Part shown: in pieces, positions 54,610-63,923 of the stretch
Position numbering within the stretch: position 1 is the stretch's first letter
Layout of the letters: each line of letters starts with the position of its first letter
Assembly (NCBI GenBank): GCA_026415505.1
Contig: JAOAGY010000021.1
Coordinates: forward strand, 28,885-92,884
Direction: 5' to 3'
DNA length: 64,000 bases
DNA from: Chlorobiota bacterium
GTDB lineage: Bacteria > Bacteroidota > Ignavibacteria > Kapaibacteriales > NICIL-2
Translations under genes and position numbers: made by a program
Notes under the pieces: generated by a model
The model's database searches: none
Seen by the model: the letters and a program-made list of their open reading frames with translations, nothing else
What the model was told of the DNA's origin: nothing

Positions 54610-55093
54610 CGCTGGGGGTGAGTTTTTCGCGCAATGCTTCGGCGACCGGCGGCGGCACGAATTCGTCGAGCGCAACGCCGAACCGCGCCAGCTCGCGCAC
54701 GATACTCGAATTCAAAAACGTGTAGCGCTCGTGCGGCATCATGAAAATCGTCGTCACTGATGGTTCGAGCTTGCGATTCATCAGCGCCATTTGGAATTCG
54801 TACTCGAAGTCCGAGATCGCTCGAACACCACGAATGATCGTCGTGATGCCGCGCGTGCGTGCATAGTCAACGGTCAATCCGTGGAACGTATCGACTTCGA
54901 CGTTCGGCAAGTGTGCCAGCGACCGGCGCGCCAGATCGAGACGTTCGCTTTCGCTGAACAGTGGCACTTTCTGCGTGTTGACGGCAACGACCACCGTGAC
55001 ACGATCGAACATCGCAGCAGCCCGCTCGATGACGTCCACGTGTCCGTTCGTGATCGGATCGAACGAGCCGGGATACATCGCATGGGTCGGCAT
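54602..55093 (-). CDS. coaD: Phosphopantetheine adenylyltransferase
   Basis: This 163-residue hexameric enzyme joins ATP and 4'-phosphopantetheine to dephospho-CoA. The nucleotidyl-transferase signature YPGSFDPITNGHVDVIERA holds the catalytic His; IIRGVRAISDFEYEFQMALMNR and the C-terminal FLNSSIVRELA (the ISSTxVR-type motif) complete the active site. Length is normal. The frame is open upstream, but MPTHAMYPGSFDP is the family start. It is expressed from a promoter-like box shared back to back with the SDR gene and followed by the CoA pyrophosphatase gene. Confidence 0.95.
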   Translation of the reverse strand: MPTHAMYPGSFDPITNGHVDVIERAAAMFDRVTVVVAVNTQKVPLFSESERLDLARRSLAHLPNVEVDTFHGLTVDYARTRGITTIIRGVRAISDFEYEFQMALMNRKLEPSVTTIFMMPHERYTFLNSSIVRELARFGVALDEFVPPPVAEALREKLTPSDG

Positions 55094-55119
55094 GGCATGT
55101 TTTCGACGGTGTGACGACA

Positions 55120-55127
55120 CAAAGTTA
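55120..55127 (-). promoter_or_regulatory. Putative -7 element for coaD
   Basis: Minus-strand TAACTTTG is a perfect TAnnTTTG match 26 bases before the coaD ATG. It is the left arm of an inverted repeat whose right arm is the opposite box at 55146. Confidence 0.58.
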
Positions 55128-55145
55128 CACCGCAGATCACCGCGG

Positions 55146-55153
55146 TAACTTTG
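55146..55153 (+). promoter_or_regulatory. Putative -7 element for the SDR gene
   Basis: TAACTTTG is a perfect TAnnTTTG match 31 bases before the SDR ATG, identical to the opposed coaD box 18 bases away. Confidence 0.58.
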
Positions 55154-55184
55154 CAACCGGATTTTGAACAACACACACAGGACG

Positions 55185-55889
55185 ATGAACGGCACATCAC
55201 GACCGACCGCGATCGTCACTGGCGCAAGTCGCGGCATCGGACGAGCGATTGCAATTGCGCTGGCAGAACGCGGCTATCGTGTGGCGATGGTAGCCCGCAC
55301 GGGCGAACTTCTCGACGAACTGAAAAACCAACTCGTCGAGCGTGGCGCCGAAGCACTGCCGATCGCTGCCGACATCACCGACGACGATGCCGTCGAACGG
55401 GTCGTTCGCGCGACGCTGGAGTGGAGCGGCTCGATCGAAGTGCTTGTCAACAATGCCGGCATCGGCATTTTCAAACACGCCGTCGAGATGACACCGGAAG
55501 ACTTCGACGCCATGTGGTTGCTCAACGTCCGTGCACCGTTCATGCTCACGCGAGCCGTGCTGCCGCACATGATCGCAACACAACGCGGCGCGATCGTCAA
55601 CATCGCCTCGCTGGCAGGCAAAAACAGTTTCGTCGGCGGCACTGGCTACGCTGCAACCAAATGGGCGCTGCGCGGCTGGGCGAGTTCGCTCATGCTCGAA
55701 GTACGCCAACACAACATCCGCGTCGTCACGATCTGCCCCGGCTCAGTGGACACGAGCTTTTCGACGCTCAACAAGCGCGGCGAGAACATCACACAACCGG
55801 AAGACGTCGCCGCAGCCGTCGTGTTCGCGCTCAGCGCACCCGAACGAACGATGATCAGCGAAATCGACATTCGCCCGACGCGACCGTAA
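55185..55889 (+). CDS. Short-chain dehydrogenase/reductase
   Basis: This 234-residue NAD(P)-dependent oxidoreductase is of the classical SDR type. The cofactor motif is TGASRGIG (12-19), NNAG is at 89-92, and the catalytic residues are S142, Y155 and K159 (YAATK). VARTGELL after the second strand suggests an NADPH-type pocket with Arg. Substrate cannot be assigned; 3-ketoacyl reductases (FabG-like) and sepiapterin-type enzymes share this pattern. The start used is the ATG preceded by CACAGGACG; a TTG seven codons earlier is less likely. It stands alone, divergent from coaD and convergent with the GT9 gene. Confidence 0.88.
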   Translation: MNGTSRPTAIVTGASRGIGRAIAIALAERGYRVAMVARTGELLDELKNQLVERGAEALPIAADITDDDAVERVVRATLEWSGSIEVLVNNAGIGIFKHAVEMTPEDFDAMWLLNVRAPFMLTRAVLPHMIATQRGAIVNIASLAGKNSFVGGTGYAATKWALRGWASSLMLEVRQHNIRVVTICPGSVDTSFSTLNKRGENITQPEDVAAAVVFALSAPERTMISEIDIRPTRP

Positions 55890-55911
55890 CCGGTGCGCTC
55901 CGAGCGAACCT

Positions 55912-56937
55912 TTACGCACCGAGTGCTCGCTGCGTACCTGCTGCCAACTCCTCGACCGCAGCGACGACCGTAGCCGGAACGATACCGCGCATGCAGGCAA
56001 AATGTCCGCGCGGACAGCGCTTCCGTCCGATGTGCGAACATGGGCGGCACGAAACGTCGGCTTGGACGATGCGGTGCTCGACGCGAAACGGTGTAAACCC
56101 CAGCTCGGGCACTGTCGAGCCATAGATCGCCACGACTGGAACTCTGCGTGCAGCGGCGATGTGCACGATCGCACTGTCGTTGCTGACGACGACGCTGCAC
56201 CGATCGAGCAGCCGCACCGACTCCACCAGCAGACTGCCAGCAGCATCGAGTGTTCGCGCTGGATCGAGCTGTCGCGCGATGTCTGCGCAGAGCGAGCGCT
56301 CGGCATCGCTACCGACAAGTGCCACCCGCCAACCGCGCTGTTGGAATGCTCGCGCGACGGCAACGAAGTGCTGAGGCAACCATTGCTTCGTTGCGTGGCG
56401 TGCACCGGGTGCGATGCCGAGAAGCGGTTCGGGCGGTGCAGTTCGATGCAGCGGTGGATACACGCGTTCGGTTGTTTCTTCCGGCAGCCATAGTTCGAGA
56501 CCTTCGCCATCGTCGCCGATACCGAGCGGTGCCAGCGCTCGAATGTAGCGCTCCACGATGTGCACGACCTGCCGCGGTCGTCTTTTCAGCCATACGAGAG
56601 CGAGTTTTTCGAGCCGGTATTTCGAGTAGCGGAGAACCAGGTCGCTCCTTCCTCGTGCGATCGCTGCGCTGCGCATGTTTCGCTGCAAATCCACGACGAC
56701 GTCGTAGCGCTCGGCAAGCTCCGGTGCGGCTGCACGCGCCATCGCCGAAGCGCCCAGCGAGCGATCGACAGCGACGACACGTTCGACATGCGGATTGGCT
56801 CGCCACACGTCGGCGAACTCTTTGGAAACGGCGACGTCGATGCGTGCATCGGGAAAGCGCGCACGCAGGAGCCGTGCAATCGGCGTCGAGAGCACGACAT
56901 CGCCGAGCGAACTGAGGCGGACAAGAAGAATGCGCAC
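55912..56937 (-). CDS. Glycosyltransferase family 9 (heptosyltransferase-like)
   Basis: This 341-residue GT-B enzyme of the ADP-heptose:LPS heptosyltransferase family starts MRILLVRLSSLGDVVLSTPI, the exact family pattern. The C-terminal half holds LGIAPGARHATKQWLP, a conserved nucleotide-sugar segment SNDSAIVHIAAARRVP (where many members have SNDSGPMH), and a cysteine-rich end CRPCSHIGRKRCPRGHFACM typical of a subset of this family. It probably adds a heptose or related sugar to the LPS core at the inner face of the inner membrane. The cysteines could bind a metal but nothing proves it. It follows pepF at a distance of 107 bases on the same strand. Confidence 0.88.
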   Translation of the reverse strand: MRILLVRLSSLGDVVLSTPIARLLRARFPDARIDVAVSKEFADVWRANPHVERVVAVDRSLGASAMARAAAPELAERYDVVVDLQRNMRSAAIARGRSDLVLRYSKYRLEKLALVWLKRRPRQVVHIVERYIRALAPLGIGDDGEGLELWLPEETTERVYPPLHRTAPPEPLLGIAPGARHATKQWLPQHFVAVARAFQQRGWRVALVGSDAERSLCADIARQLDPARTLDAAGSLLVESVRLLDRCSVVVSNDSAIVHIAAARRVPVVAIYGSTVPELGFTPFRVEHRIVQADVSCRPCSHIGRKRCPRGHFACMRGIVPATVVAAVEELAAGTQRALGA

Positions 56938-57044
56938 CGCGAGAACCTACAAGCCGTGTCGTGCAAATATCCCGCTACCTGTGGGCATTCCGTCGCATAT
57001 GCTGTCGGTCTGTGCGACGTGCAAGCGGCGCGATCGCCCAAAGC

Positions 57045-58868
57045 TCAGTTTTTCACAGCGAGAGCGTCCGCCAGCGACTCGGCACGATCGAGCAGCGACG
57101 CAATGAACGTCAAGCCGCGTTGCCAGAACTGCTGCGCACCGATGTCGAGCCCGAAATGTTTCCCGACGAGATTTTCCGGCGTATCGCTGCCGCCTGCTTC
57201 GAGAAGCGCGATGTACCGATCGGAGAAGCGTTCGACCTCGTTGCTTTTGTACATCTGATAGAGCGCCAGCACGAGCAACTCGCCGAAGGCATACGCATAG
57301 ACGTAGCCGGGTGTGTGCACAAAGTGCGAGATATACGCCCACCACCAGCGGTAGTTGTCGGTCAGCGTGACCGCGTCGCCGTACATCGGGCGTTGGGTCG
57401 CCATCCACAATTCGTTGAACGTGTCGGTGGTGAGCATTCCTTCGGTGCGGCGATAGGTGTGAATCGCATCTTCGAAGCGATTGAGCGCGATCTGGCGGAA
57501 TACCGTGTTGACGATGTCGCCGAGTTTGTCCATCAGGAGCGATAGCCGCAAGCGATCGTCGGCGGCTTGTTCCATCATGGCATCGAAAACGAGCATTTCG
57601 CCGAAGACCGAGGCTGTTTCGGCGATCGTCAGCGGTGTGCCGGCATTGAAGTAGCCTTGCGTGCGCGCTAAGTATTGGTGCACACCGTGACCGAGCTCGT
57701 GTGCCAGCGTCGCCACATCGCGCAGAGTGCCTGTGTAGTTGAGCATGATGTACGGATGCACATCCGGTACTGTCGGTGACGAATAGGCGCCCGATTGTTT
57801 GCCCGGACGCACCGGTGCGTCGATCCATCGGCGCTCGAAAAAGAGCGATGCAACACTGCTCATGCGCCCGTCGAAAGCATCGAAAGCATCGAGCACAATC
57901 GAACGTGCCGTCTCCCACGGAATCGTCTCGCGGTCGGTAGCGACGGGCGCATTGCGATCCCACTCGTAGAATTCATCGAGTCCGAGAATACGCCGTTTGA
58001 GTGCGTAGTAGCGCGCTGCCAGTGGATACGCTTCCGTCACAGCAGTCACGAGAGACTCGACCGCCTGATCGCTGATTTTGTTGGCTTTGTTGCGATGGCT
58101 CAGCCAGGTTGCGTAGTGCCGCCGGCGATCGCTCATCATGGCATCGGTGAGCACCATGTTGACGATGTAACCGAGCAGCGGCGCCTGATCTTTCAGTCCT
58201 GCCGAGAGTGCGAACGCAGCCGACCGACGCCGATTGCGATCGGTGTCTTGAAGCCACCGCATCAGTTGCTGGAGCGACAGACGCTCACCGCCGACGTCGT
58301 AGCGCTGCCGTGCGTGAATCTGGTCGAAAAGTTTCACCCATGCGTTGATGCCGACGACGTCGAGCTCGGCTTCGAGTCGCTCTTCTGCTTCGCTGAGAGT
58401 GTGCGGGGCGAACGAGCGGTTGAATTCCAACCAATGGCGATAGCGCTCCAGCAGTGGCGATGCGAGCAATCGCTGGAAAGCATCGTCGGGCATCGTCCGA
58501 ATCTCGATCGGCACGAACACGAGCTGTTGGCGGACTTCGACGAGCCGTTCTTCGACGCGCTGGAGCCATGCGATGAGCTGCTCGTCGTCGGAGCGAGTCG
58601 TCCACTCCAAATACACACGCGACGACAGACGTCCTGCCGTGTTGTAGATGTGCTCCAGTTGTTGGAGCATTGAAAGGAACTGGTCGTCGGAGAGTGCCGC
58701 CAATCCGCCGCGCCATGACTGGGAGAACGTTGCGGCATCGGCAGCGATACGCTGAAAATCTGCCAGGAACTCGCCGCTGCCGATTGTCGGATAGAGGTCG
58801 GACAAGTTCCATTCGACCTGTTCGGCACCGGTCAGACTCGGTGCCGTTGCTTGTGTTTCTGCGTGCAT
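57045..58868 (-). CDS. pepF: Oligoendopeptidase F (peptidase family M3)
   Basis: This 607-residue zinc metallopeptidase cleaves short peptides in the cytoplasm. The zinc site is HELGH (390-394) with the third ligand E417 in LTIAETASVFGEM. The N-terminal oligopeptidase F helical domain (about 15-190) includes WNLSDLYPT, the family's usual opening. The C-terminal end IGAQQFWQRGLTFI and a loop GGSDTPENLVGKHFGLDI also fit the family. No signal peptide is seen. It is probably co-transcribed with the GT9 gene downstream, although the gap of 107 bases leaves that open. Confidence 0.94.
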   Translation of the reverse strand: MHAETQATAPSLTGAEQVEWNLSDLYPTIGSGEFLADFQRIAADAATFSQSWRGGLAALSDDQFLSMLQQLEHIYNTAGRLSSRVYLEWTTRSDDEQLIAWLQRVEERLVEVRQQLVFVPIEIRTMPDDAFQRLLASPLLERYRHWLEFNRSFAPHTLSEAEERLEAELDVVGINAWVKLFDQIHARQRYDVGGERLSLQQLMRWLQDTDRNRRRSAAFALSAGLKDQAPLLGYIVNMVLTDAMMSDRRRHYATWLSHRNKANKISDQAVESLVTAVTEAYPLAARYYALKRRILGLDEFYEWDRNAPVATDRETIPWETARSIVLDAFDAFDGRMSSVASLFFERRWIDAPVRPGKQSGAYSSPTVPDVHPYIMLNYTGTLRDVATLAHELGHGVHQYLARTQGYFNAGTPLTIAETASVFGEMLVFDAMMEQAADDRLRLSLLMDKLGDIVNTVFRQIALNRFEDAIHTYRRTEGMLTTDTFNELWMATQRPMYGDAVTLTDNYRWWWAYISHFVHTPGYVYAYAFGELLVLALYQMYKSNEVERFSDRYIALLEAGGSDTPENLVGKHFGLDIGAQQFWQRGLTFIASLLDRAESLADALAVKN

Positions 58869-58931
58869 CGTTGCTGCTCACAAGTGATGAAACGCGGGAG
58901 CAGCAAGGACGAACGAGCACGCGCATACGTG

Positions 58932-61373
58932 TTATCGTACCACGGCAAGCCGCATCACTTGCGAGCCACGAGCGTGCAGGATCGCCACAAGGTACGCTCC
59001 CGTTTCCAAAGCCGTGCAGTCGAGGCGAATTCGCGTCGCGGTTCCGTTGTCCATCGCATCCCACGGCACTCGGTACCTACGCCCGTGAACATCGAAGATC
59101 GTGACGGTGGCGATCTCGTCGGGGCGAAGGCTGCGACATTCGATCCATGTAGTTCCCGTCGTCGGTTGCGGATAGAGGATCGCTTCCTGCGCCGTCGAAG
59201 ACACGTGCAACTGTCCAGCACTGGCAACGGATGTCTGCCGACCGATGCGGACAAGATTCGCTTCGAATACAGTCCAATCTCCCCGCTCCCCCTGTAGGTT
59301 GCGAGCTCGCTTACCGATAGCGAGGTATAGCGCCGAGTCGGTCGTGTGCAAGAAATACAGCATCGCATCGGTATCGATCAGATCGATCCAGGGCGACCAT
59401 ACATTCAATCCCTGCAAATAGCTCAGCAGCGATACAGAATGCCAGCCGTCGCGACGCACCATGTCGTAGGTGTAGATTGTCATGGTCGTATCGAGGTAGC
59501 CACAGAGCCACAGTTTTCCATCGAAACTGGCGAGGCTATAGCTCGATATTCCCTGTGGCCTCGGAGCGACGATCGTATCCCAACGGTTCTCCCGATAGAG
59601 ATACGCGAATATCAAAACGTTCGCACTCGTGCTCGTGGTCACGTACAGTGCATCGGCGTCCGCTGCCGCGGTCGAATTGAGACGCAAGTTTTTTGGTATC
59701 TGCAGTGTGCTCTTCGGATGCCACGTGGTGCCCGCATCGCTGGTACTCAGCAGCGTGTACACAAGTGCAGTATCGCCCAACATCGGCACGAGAGTATCGC
59801 AACACATCAGTACGCCGACCTCATGCGAACCGATCATTGGCGCAACCACCGGCTGACCTTCGGCTATGACTGCTGTATCCAAACGCTCGAAGTCCTTCGA
59901 GTACCGATGGACGATCGTTTGCCATTTTCTGGTGGTATCGCGCATGTAGCCGATCCACATCAGCGTGTCACCGACAATGCGGGGATATAGCCACATCGGC
60001 GGATGGAGCGCACTCAGGAACTTGCTCGTCGCGCTGGGAAGATTGTTTTGCCATTGAAAGTTTTCCCCACCGTCGGTCGTCACCGCCAGTGCACTGTCGC
60101 GAGGAGGATCGTTGCCTATTTGCGGTTCATACTGAACGAATCCTCGTCCATCGTGACCGAAGTACCACATCATAGTCCATCCGATCTGCTGGAATGTCCA
60201 CCGATAGGGCGGCAAAAAGGTCGCCATCCCATCGGTACTACGAAGCAATGACGATCCGGATTGAAACAGTGTGAAGGAGTTCGTGTTCGCGTATGGTACA
60301 ATGCCGCCATCCCAGGTGCCGTAAAAAAACGAGCACCATTTCCAGCTGCTGCCATTGTCATGCGATATCAAGATCATTTTAGCATTCCCGACAGCAACGA
60401 GAGTACTATCATCCACCCGAACTATCGAGTTTATAGCCAATCGTTTGCGTTCGGTATATACCAGGAGGCGATCGTCGATCGGAGTTCTGGTGAACGGTTG
60501 GAAATCGACGGTCGAATCGAGCTTCTGTACTATCAACTGAAGACGAAATCCACCTTGGCGAGTGAATTCGAGGTAACGAACGTATCCATCTTCCACCCAA
60601 TATCCCAAACCAGCGGATGCTAACGCAGCGATCCTTCTCCTCCTGCGCGTTGCGTCGTCGAGTACGTACAAACTTGCATTCGTGTACGCGCGCGAGTAGT
60701 CGAAGTCTCTCGCTGGGTCCGCATAAAAACTGAGAGCATAGAGAGTATCCCGCTGCACAGTCAGGTACATTTGGTAAGGACTGTACCGTTCGAACCATTC
60801 GATAAACGTTGGCTCCCCACCGCTGTGAGGGACTTGAAAAAATCGGTCGCCATCTCCGATAGGATCTGCCATGACGTACACATAGCGACTATCGCATGCG
60901 ATACGGTTCCATTGGTACGTAGTATCGAGTGCGAGGAACTGCTCGACTGCATCCCGACTGGCATCCCAGCGAAGCACACGGTCACGGAGCAAAAGGTACA
61001 TGACACTGTCTCTGCCATATCCATCGAGGACATCCAATTCGGCGGATAGCTCACGGATACGCCAGCTACGCCCATCGTCACTCGACCACATTATTCCTCG
61101 ACGATGAACACCGAGGAACAAATTTCCCCATCGCTGAATGCGATAGATGTCGTAGCGATCGCCGATACACGATTGCTGCCAACTGGCGCCGCGATCGTAG
61201 GAAGCAGTGACGATCCCGTAATTGCCGTAGCAGAGAATCACTCGCTCATTGCCGACGGCTCCACGATAATCGGTGATGACTCTCTCGACATGATAGGGGA
61301 ATTCCTGTCCACTACCTGTCACGGCGGCAAGCGCCGCACCAAGGAATAGGTGTGCCACAAGAAATCGTTTCAT
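58932..61373 (-). CDS. Secreted 813-residue protein with Asp-box propeller features and T9SS tail
   Basis: This protein has a signal peptide (MKRFLVAHLFLGAALAAVTG). The body (about 30-720) contains scattered Asp-box-like turns (ASYDRGASWQQ, WSSDDGRSWRI, ISHDNGSSWKW, TSDAGTTWHPK, VTTDGGENFQW), indicating one or two beta-propellers. The C-terminal 80 residues are a T9SS sorting domain (LYPQPTTGTTW, IFDVHGRRYRVP, ETGAYLVAIL). No enzymatic motif is recognised. It shares a YWVEDGYVRYLEFT-like segment with the protein at 62152-63807 (YYVEDGYVVDFT), so the two may be distant paralogues. A GGAG ribosome site precedes the ATG, 28 bases after the end of the cysteine-rich gene, with which it is probably co-transcribed. 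Confidence 0.82.
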   Translation of the reverse strand: MKRFLVAHLFLGAALAAVTGSGQEFPYHVERVITDYRGAVGNERVILCYGNYGIVTASYDRGASWQQSCIGDRYDIYRIQRWGNLFLGVHRRGIMWSSDDGRSWRIRELSAELDVLDGYGRDSVMYLLLRDRVLRWDASRDAVEQFLALDTTYQWNRIACDSRYVYVMADPIGDGDRFFQVPHSGGEPTFIEWFERYSPYQMYLTVQRDTLYALSFYADPARDFDYSRAYTNASLYVLDDATRRRRRIAALASAGLGYWVEDGYVRYLEFTRQGGFRLQLIVQKLDSTVDFQPFTRTPIDDRLLVYTERKRLAINSIVRVDDSTLVAVGNAKMILISHDNGSSWKWCSFFYGTWDGGIVPYANTNSFTLFQSGSSLLRSTDGMATFLPPYRWTFQQIGWTMMWYFGHDGRGFVQYEPQIGNDPPRDSALAVTTDGGENFQWQNNLPSATSKFLSALHPPMWLYPRIVGDTLMWIGYMRDTTRKWQTIVHRYSKDFERLDTAVIAEGQPVVAPMIGSHEVGVLMCCDTLVPMLGDTALVYTLLSTSDAGTTWHPKSTLQIPKNLRLNSTAAADADALYVTTSTSANVLIFAYLYRENRWDTIVAPRPQGISSYSLASFDGKLWLCGYLDTTMTIYTYDMVRRDGWHSVSLLSYLQGLNVWSPWIDLIDTDAMLYFLHTTDSALYLAIGKRARNLQGERGDWTVFEANLVRIGRQTSVASAGQLHVSSTAQEAILYPQPTTGTTWIECRSLRPDEIATVTIFDVHGRRYRVPWDAMDNGTATRIRLDCTALETGAYLVAILHARGSQVMRLAVVR

Positions 61374-61401
61374 GATCGTTTCTCCGTATCAACGGACAAC
61401 A

Positions 61402-62069
61402 TCACGGACAAGGTGTACCAGGCTTCGAGTAGATGCAGCTGTCCCGTATGCAGTAGTTCGGTGGATAGACTTCCCACCGCGGACGATCGCTGCAATCAAA
61501 AGACGGTGGTTCTTCGTAAGGCAAACAATCAACATTATACGCCTGACTCGACTGGTAACAAATCCGAACTTTGGGGGGCGGGAATGTGATAAAGCATACG
61601 CAACTTGTAGTTTGACAGTAGCCACGATGATCCAGACAAGCAACCTTGGTTTTCAGATTGACACAATTGCCAGCACTGTCTTGAAATACGTACACGTGCC
61701 ACTTGAAGCACAAAGGCGATTCGATAACCACGCGCAATCCCACGGAGCACGAATCAGGACCAGGTAAGCAATATGGTATCTGACAGAGATTCGTATAAGC
61801 AAGGATCAGCTGCTCGTACAACCAACCACCGCTTGGCTGACCGCACGGAGGAGAATTCAGGTCGCGTATCGCGCTATAAGCGATCCCTCCATATGGTGCC
61901 GTCGCTGAACCGCAGGAGTAGCAGAAATCAATTTCCCACATGCAGCCATTCGGGTCCGGTCCAATTGTCACTGTCGTCATGTTCCAACCCGGCGGACATG
62001 GCTGCTGCGACATCGCCGGCAACGCCATCAAAAAGAGAAGAGAAAAAAAGCTACACTGCGCGTCGTCAT
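61402..62069 (-). CDS. Cysteine-rich secreted protein, signal peptide broken by a frameshift
   Basis: The main frame encodes about 208 residues with some 20 cysteines, opening CPPGWN and then holding CMWEIDFCYSCGS, CVNLKTKVACLDHRGYC and CIRDSCIY. No known family is recognised and there is no T9SS tail. The only start with a ribosome site (GGAG, then ATGACGACG at 62069) is in another frame and reads MTTRSVAFFLFSF before a stop. One extra T in the following T5 or T7 run would join it to LMALPAMSQQPCPP and give a perfect signal peptide of a 222-residue protein. This may be a sequence error, a true mutation or a slippage switch. Without the shift the first ATG in frame is at 62028, with no hydrophobic core. 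Confidence 0.6.
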
Positions 62070-62136
62070 GGCATCTCCAGTCACGAGTGAAACAGCTTTC
62101 TGCCCCCAATATACACACCAAACTTTTCAAAAACAA
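62060..62136 (-). repeat. 77-bp promoter/leader repeat, copy A
   Basis: This segment matches 63924-64000 at 73 of 77 bases. On the minus strand it holds, in order, a TTTTTGAAAAGTTTGG tract, TATATTGG, a 5' leader, GGAG and an ATGACGACG start. It begins right after the stop of the gene upstream and ends in the first codons of the cysteine-rich gene. Confidence 0.88.
62106..62113 (-). promoter_or_regulatory. Putative -7 element in leader copy A
   Basis: Minus-strand TATATTGG fits TAnnTTTG with one change, 37 bases before the ATG at 62069. A TTTG lies 20 bases upstream of it, the spacing expected for a Bacteroidota -33 element. Confidence 0.5.
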
Positions 62137-62151
62137 ACCAACGCGCAGCCC

Positions 62152-63807
62152 TCACGGCCCCACCATCACCAAACCCCGCTGCTGACGTCCGCCACTACTA
62201 CGAACCTCCACCACGTACACACCCGCCGGAACATCCATCGAAACACCTGCCACCTCTCCCGAACGCTCCACCGCCAAACCTACCACGCGCCTGCCGTCGA
62301 GCGTCCACACCTCCACTGCCTCGATATCTGCCATCGCCACCACGCGCAACTGCTCCCCACGACGTACAGGCTGCGGATATACCTCCACACCGCCATACGC
62401 AGCTCGATCCCATACACCCAACGTCGTGTCGGAAGGCGTATCTATCCCGTCGATCGTCGTCGTATCCGACGGATGAAAACGAAACTTCATCAATACCAAC
62501 CACCCATCCATCAATCTGCCACGTGTCCCCAATGCATAAAAGCTACTATCGACATAATGCTCGACAACATCCGTTATCGCTGGGTCGTACAGACCGCTCT
62601 CACCGTGCAGACGGTAATATCCAGTGATCTTGCCAAAACCGTTGAGTCGAACGATCACTGCCACGAAATTCGGACGTGCAGGATCCGCCGTGTATGCAAC
62701 GACGTACCATCCTCCCCACCGCGACTTCCGTACACGGTATGTACCGTACTCCGGTGCTAATAATCCAAACTTGGATGGCTCGATCGGACGATACTGCCAC
62801 TCGACAACCCCATTTTCCCACACCTTCGATATGACCAACCGCTGCGCGCTGATCGTAAAATCAACAACATACCCATCCTCGACATAATACTCCACGTTCA
62901 AACCTGCCGGCGGCAAGCGTATCGCTCGTGTCTCCTCAAAGTTCTCTCCGCGGAATAAGACTATCACGCGCTCACCACTAACTGTGTACGCACGACCTGC
63001 TATCCCCCCCACAGTGCTCTGAATCCCATACGGCGGTGTCCCAATCAATATCGTACTATCGCGGTTCATCGAATCGCGTATTATCGCTGGATACGGTAAC
63101 GGATACTCCCGCAACAGCACCCTCCGCTGCAGGTCTTCCGAATACAACGCCAACGACCACGACTGTGATGAAGTGTCTGGTAAAATGTAGCATACATTTC
63201 CATCGAACGTCTCAGCATCATAGCTGAGAACAAAGTCCTTGGCATAGTTGCTGCTCTCTAAGAGATAGTCCGGATAATACGTCCGTACTTTCGTTCGACG
63301 TCGGAATGTTGTGTCGCTGATAAACGACCCTCCGTCGCGATCGAGCGCACTGTCAAGCTGAAAATGGAGAGGATACGGTGCCGTAGGAGCATTCATTGCG
63401 CGAATGGATTTTGTGAAAAAACCACATCCCCAGACACCAATTTGTCCGCTCCGCAGCACCCGCATTTGGGAGGCGTACCAACTCTCCTTTCTCTCCCCGG
63501 ACGACATTGTATGATAGAAACCATTGAGCTGAGCGACGCCCGCAGTATCGTACGTTTCGATCGCTGCTCCTTCATCCATATGGTAAATCGCTGCCAACCG
63601 ATCGCTGCGAAGCCATTTTAGCGTTGTGGGCCAAGCCCACTCGTCGGACCATGGATAATAGCCCGGCAGAAGCACCCACGATCCTGTATCCGGTGCCCAG
63701 CGCTTAGGAGAACGGATCCACTCAAGCCGTAGATTACCAACAGTAGTGTCTGTCACATCTTGTGCCAAGAGAGAAACCGCAACGATCAAGATCACCAGGA
63801 GTACCAT
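62152..63807 (-). CDS. Secreted 551-residue protein with T9SS tail, function unknown
   Basis: A signal peptide (MVLLVILIVAVSLLAQ) and an all-beta body of about 450 residues carry no recognised domain; it contains ILIGTPPYGIQSTVGG and EYYVEDGYVVDFT segments. A T9SS sorting domain follows: VYPQPVRRGEQLRV, VWTLDGRRVVGL, PAGVYVVEVRSS. The start used is preceded by GGAGG at the right spacing. The frame stays open to an ATG at 63933, in the duplicated leader, which would put 42 non-hydrophobic residues ahead of the signal peptide. Base composition is nearer 50 per cent GC than the rest of the window. The next gene downstream (cysteine-rich protein) begins with the second copy of the same leader. 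Confidence 0.75.
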   Translation of the reverse strand: MVLLVILIVAVSLLAQDVTDTTVGNLRLEWIRSPKRWAPDTGSWVLLPGYYPWSDEWAWPTTLKWLRSDRLAAIYHMDEGAAIETYDTAGVAQLNGFYHTMSSGERKESWYASQMRVLRSGQIGVWGCGFFTKSIRAMNAPTAPYPLHFQLDSALDRDGGSFISDTTFRRRTKVRTYYPDYLLESSNYAKDFVLSYDAETFDGNVCYILPDTSSQSWSLALYSEDLQRRVLLREYPLPYPAIIRDSMNRDSTILIGTPPYGIQSTVGGIAGRAYTVSGERVIVLFRGENFEETRAIRLPPAGLNVEYYVEDGYVVDFTISAQRLVISKVWENGVVEWQYRPIEPSKFGLLAPEYGTYRVRKSRWGGWYVVAYTADPARPNFVAVIVRLNGFGKITGYYRLHGESGLYDPAITDVVEHYVDSSFYALGTRGRLMDGWLVLMKFRFHPSDTTTIDGIDTPSDTTLGVWDRAAYGGVEVYPQPVRRGEQLRVVAMADIEAVEVWTLDGRRVVGLAVERSGEVAGVSMDVPAGVYVVEVRSSGGRQQRGLVMVGP

Positions 63808-63923
63808 GGCAGAACCTCCACTAAGGTAAGCTACATTCATATAACGCACATCCAGATCACCAGACAATCTGGAATGGCGGCGGACAATCCGGCATCGCCT
63901 GCCATCGCATGGCGGTTGTGCCA

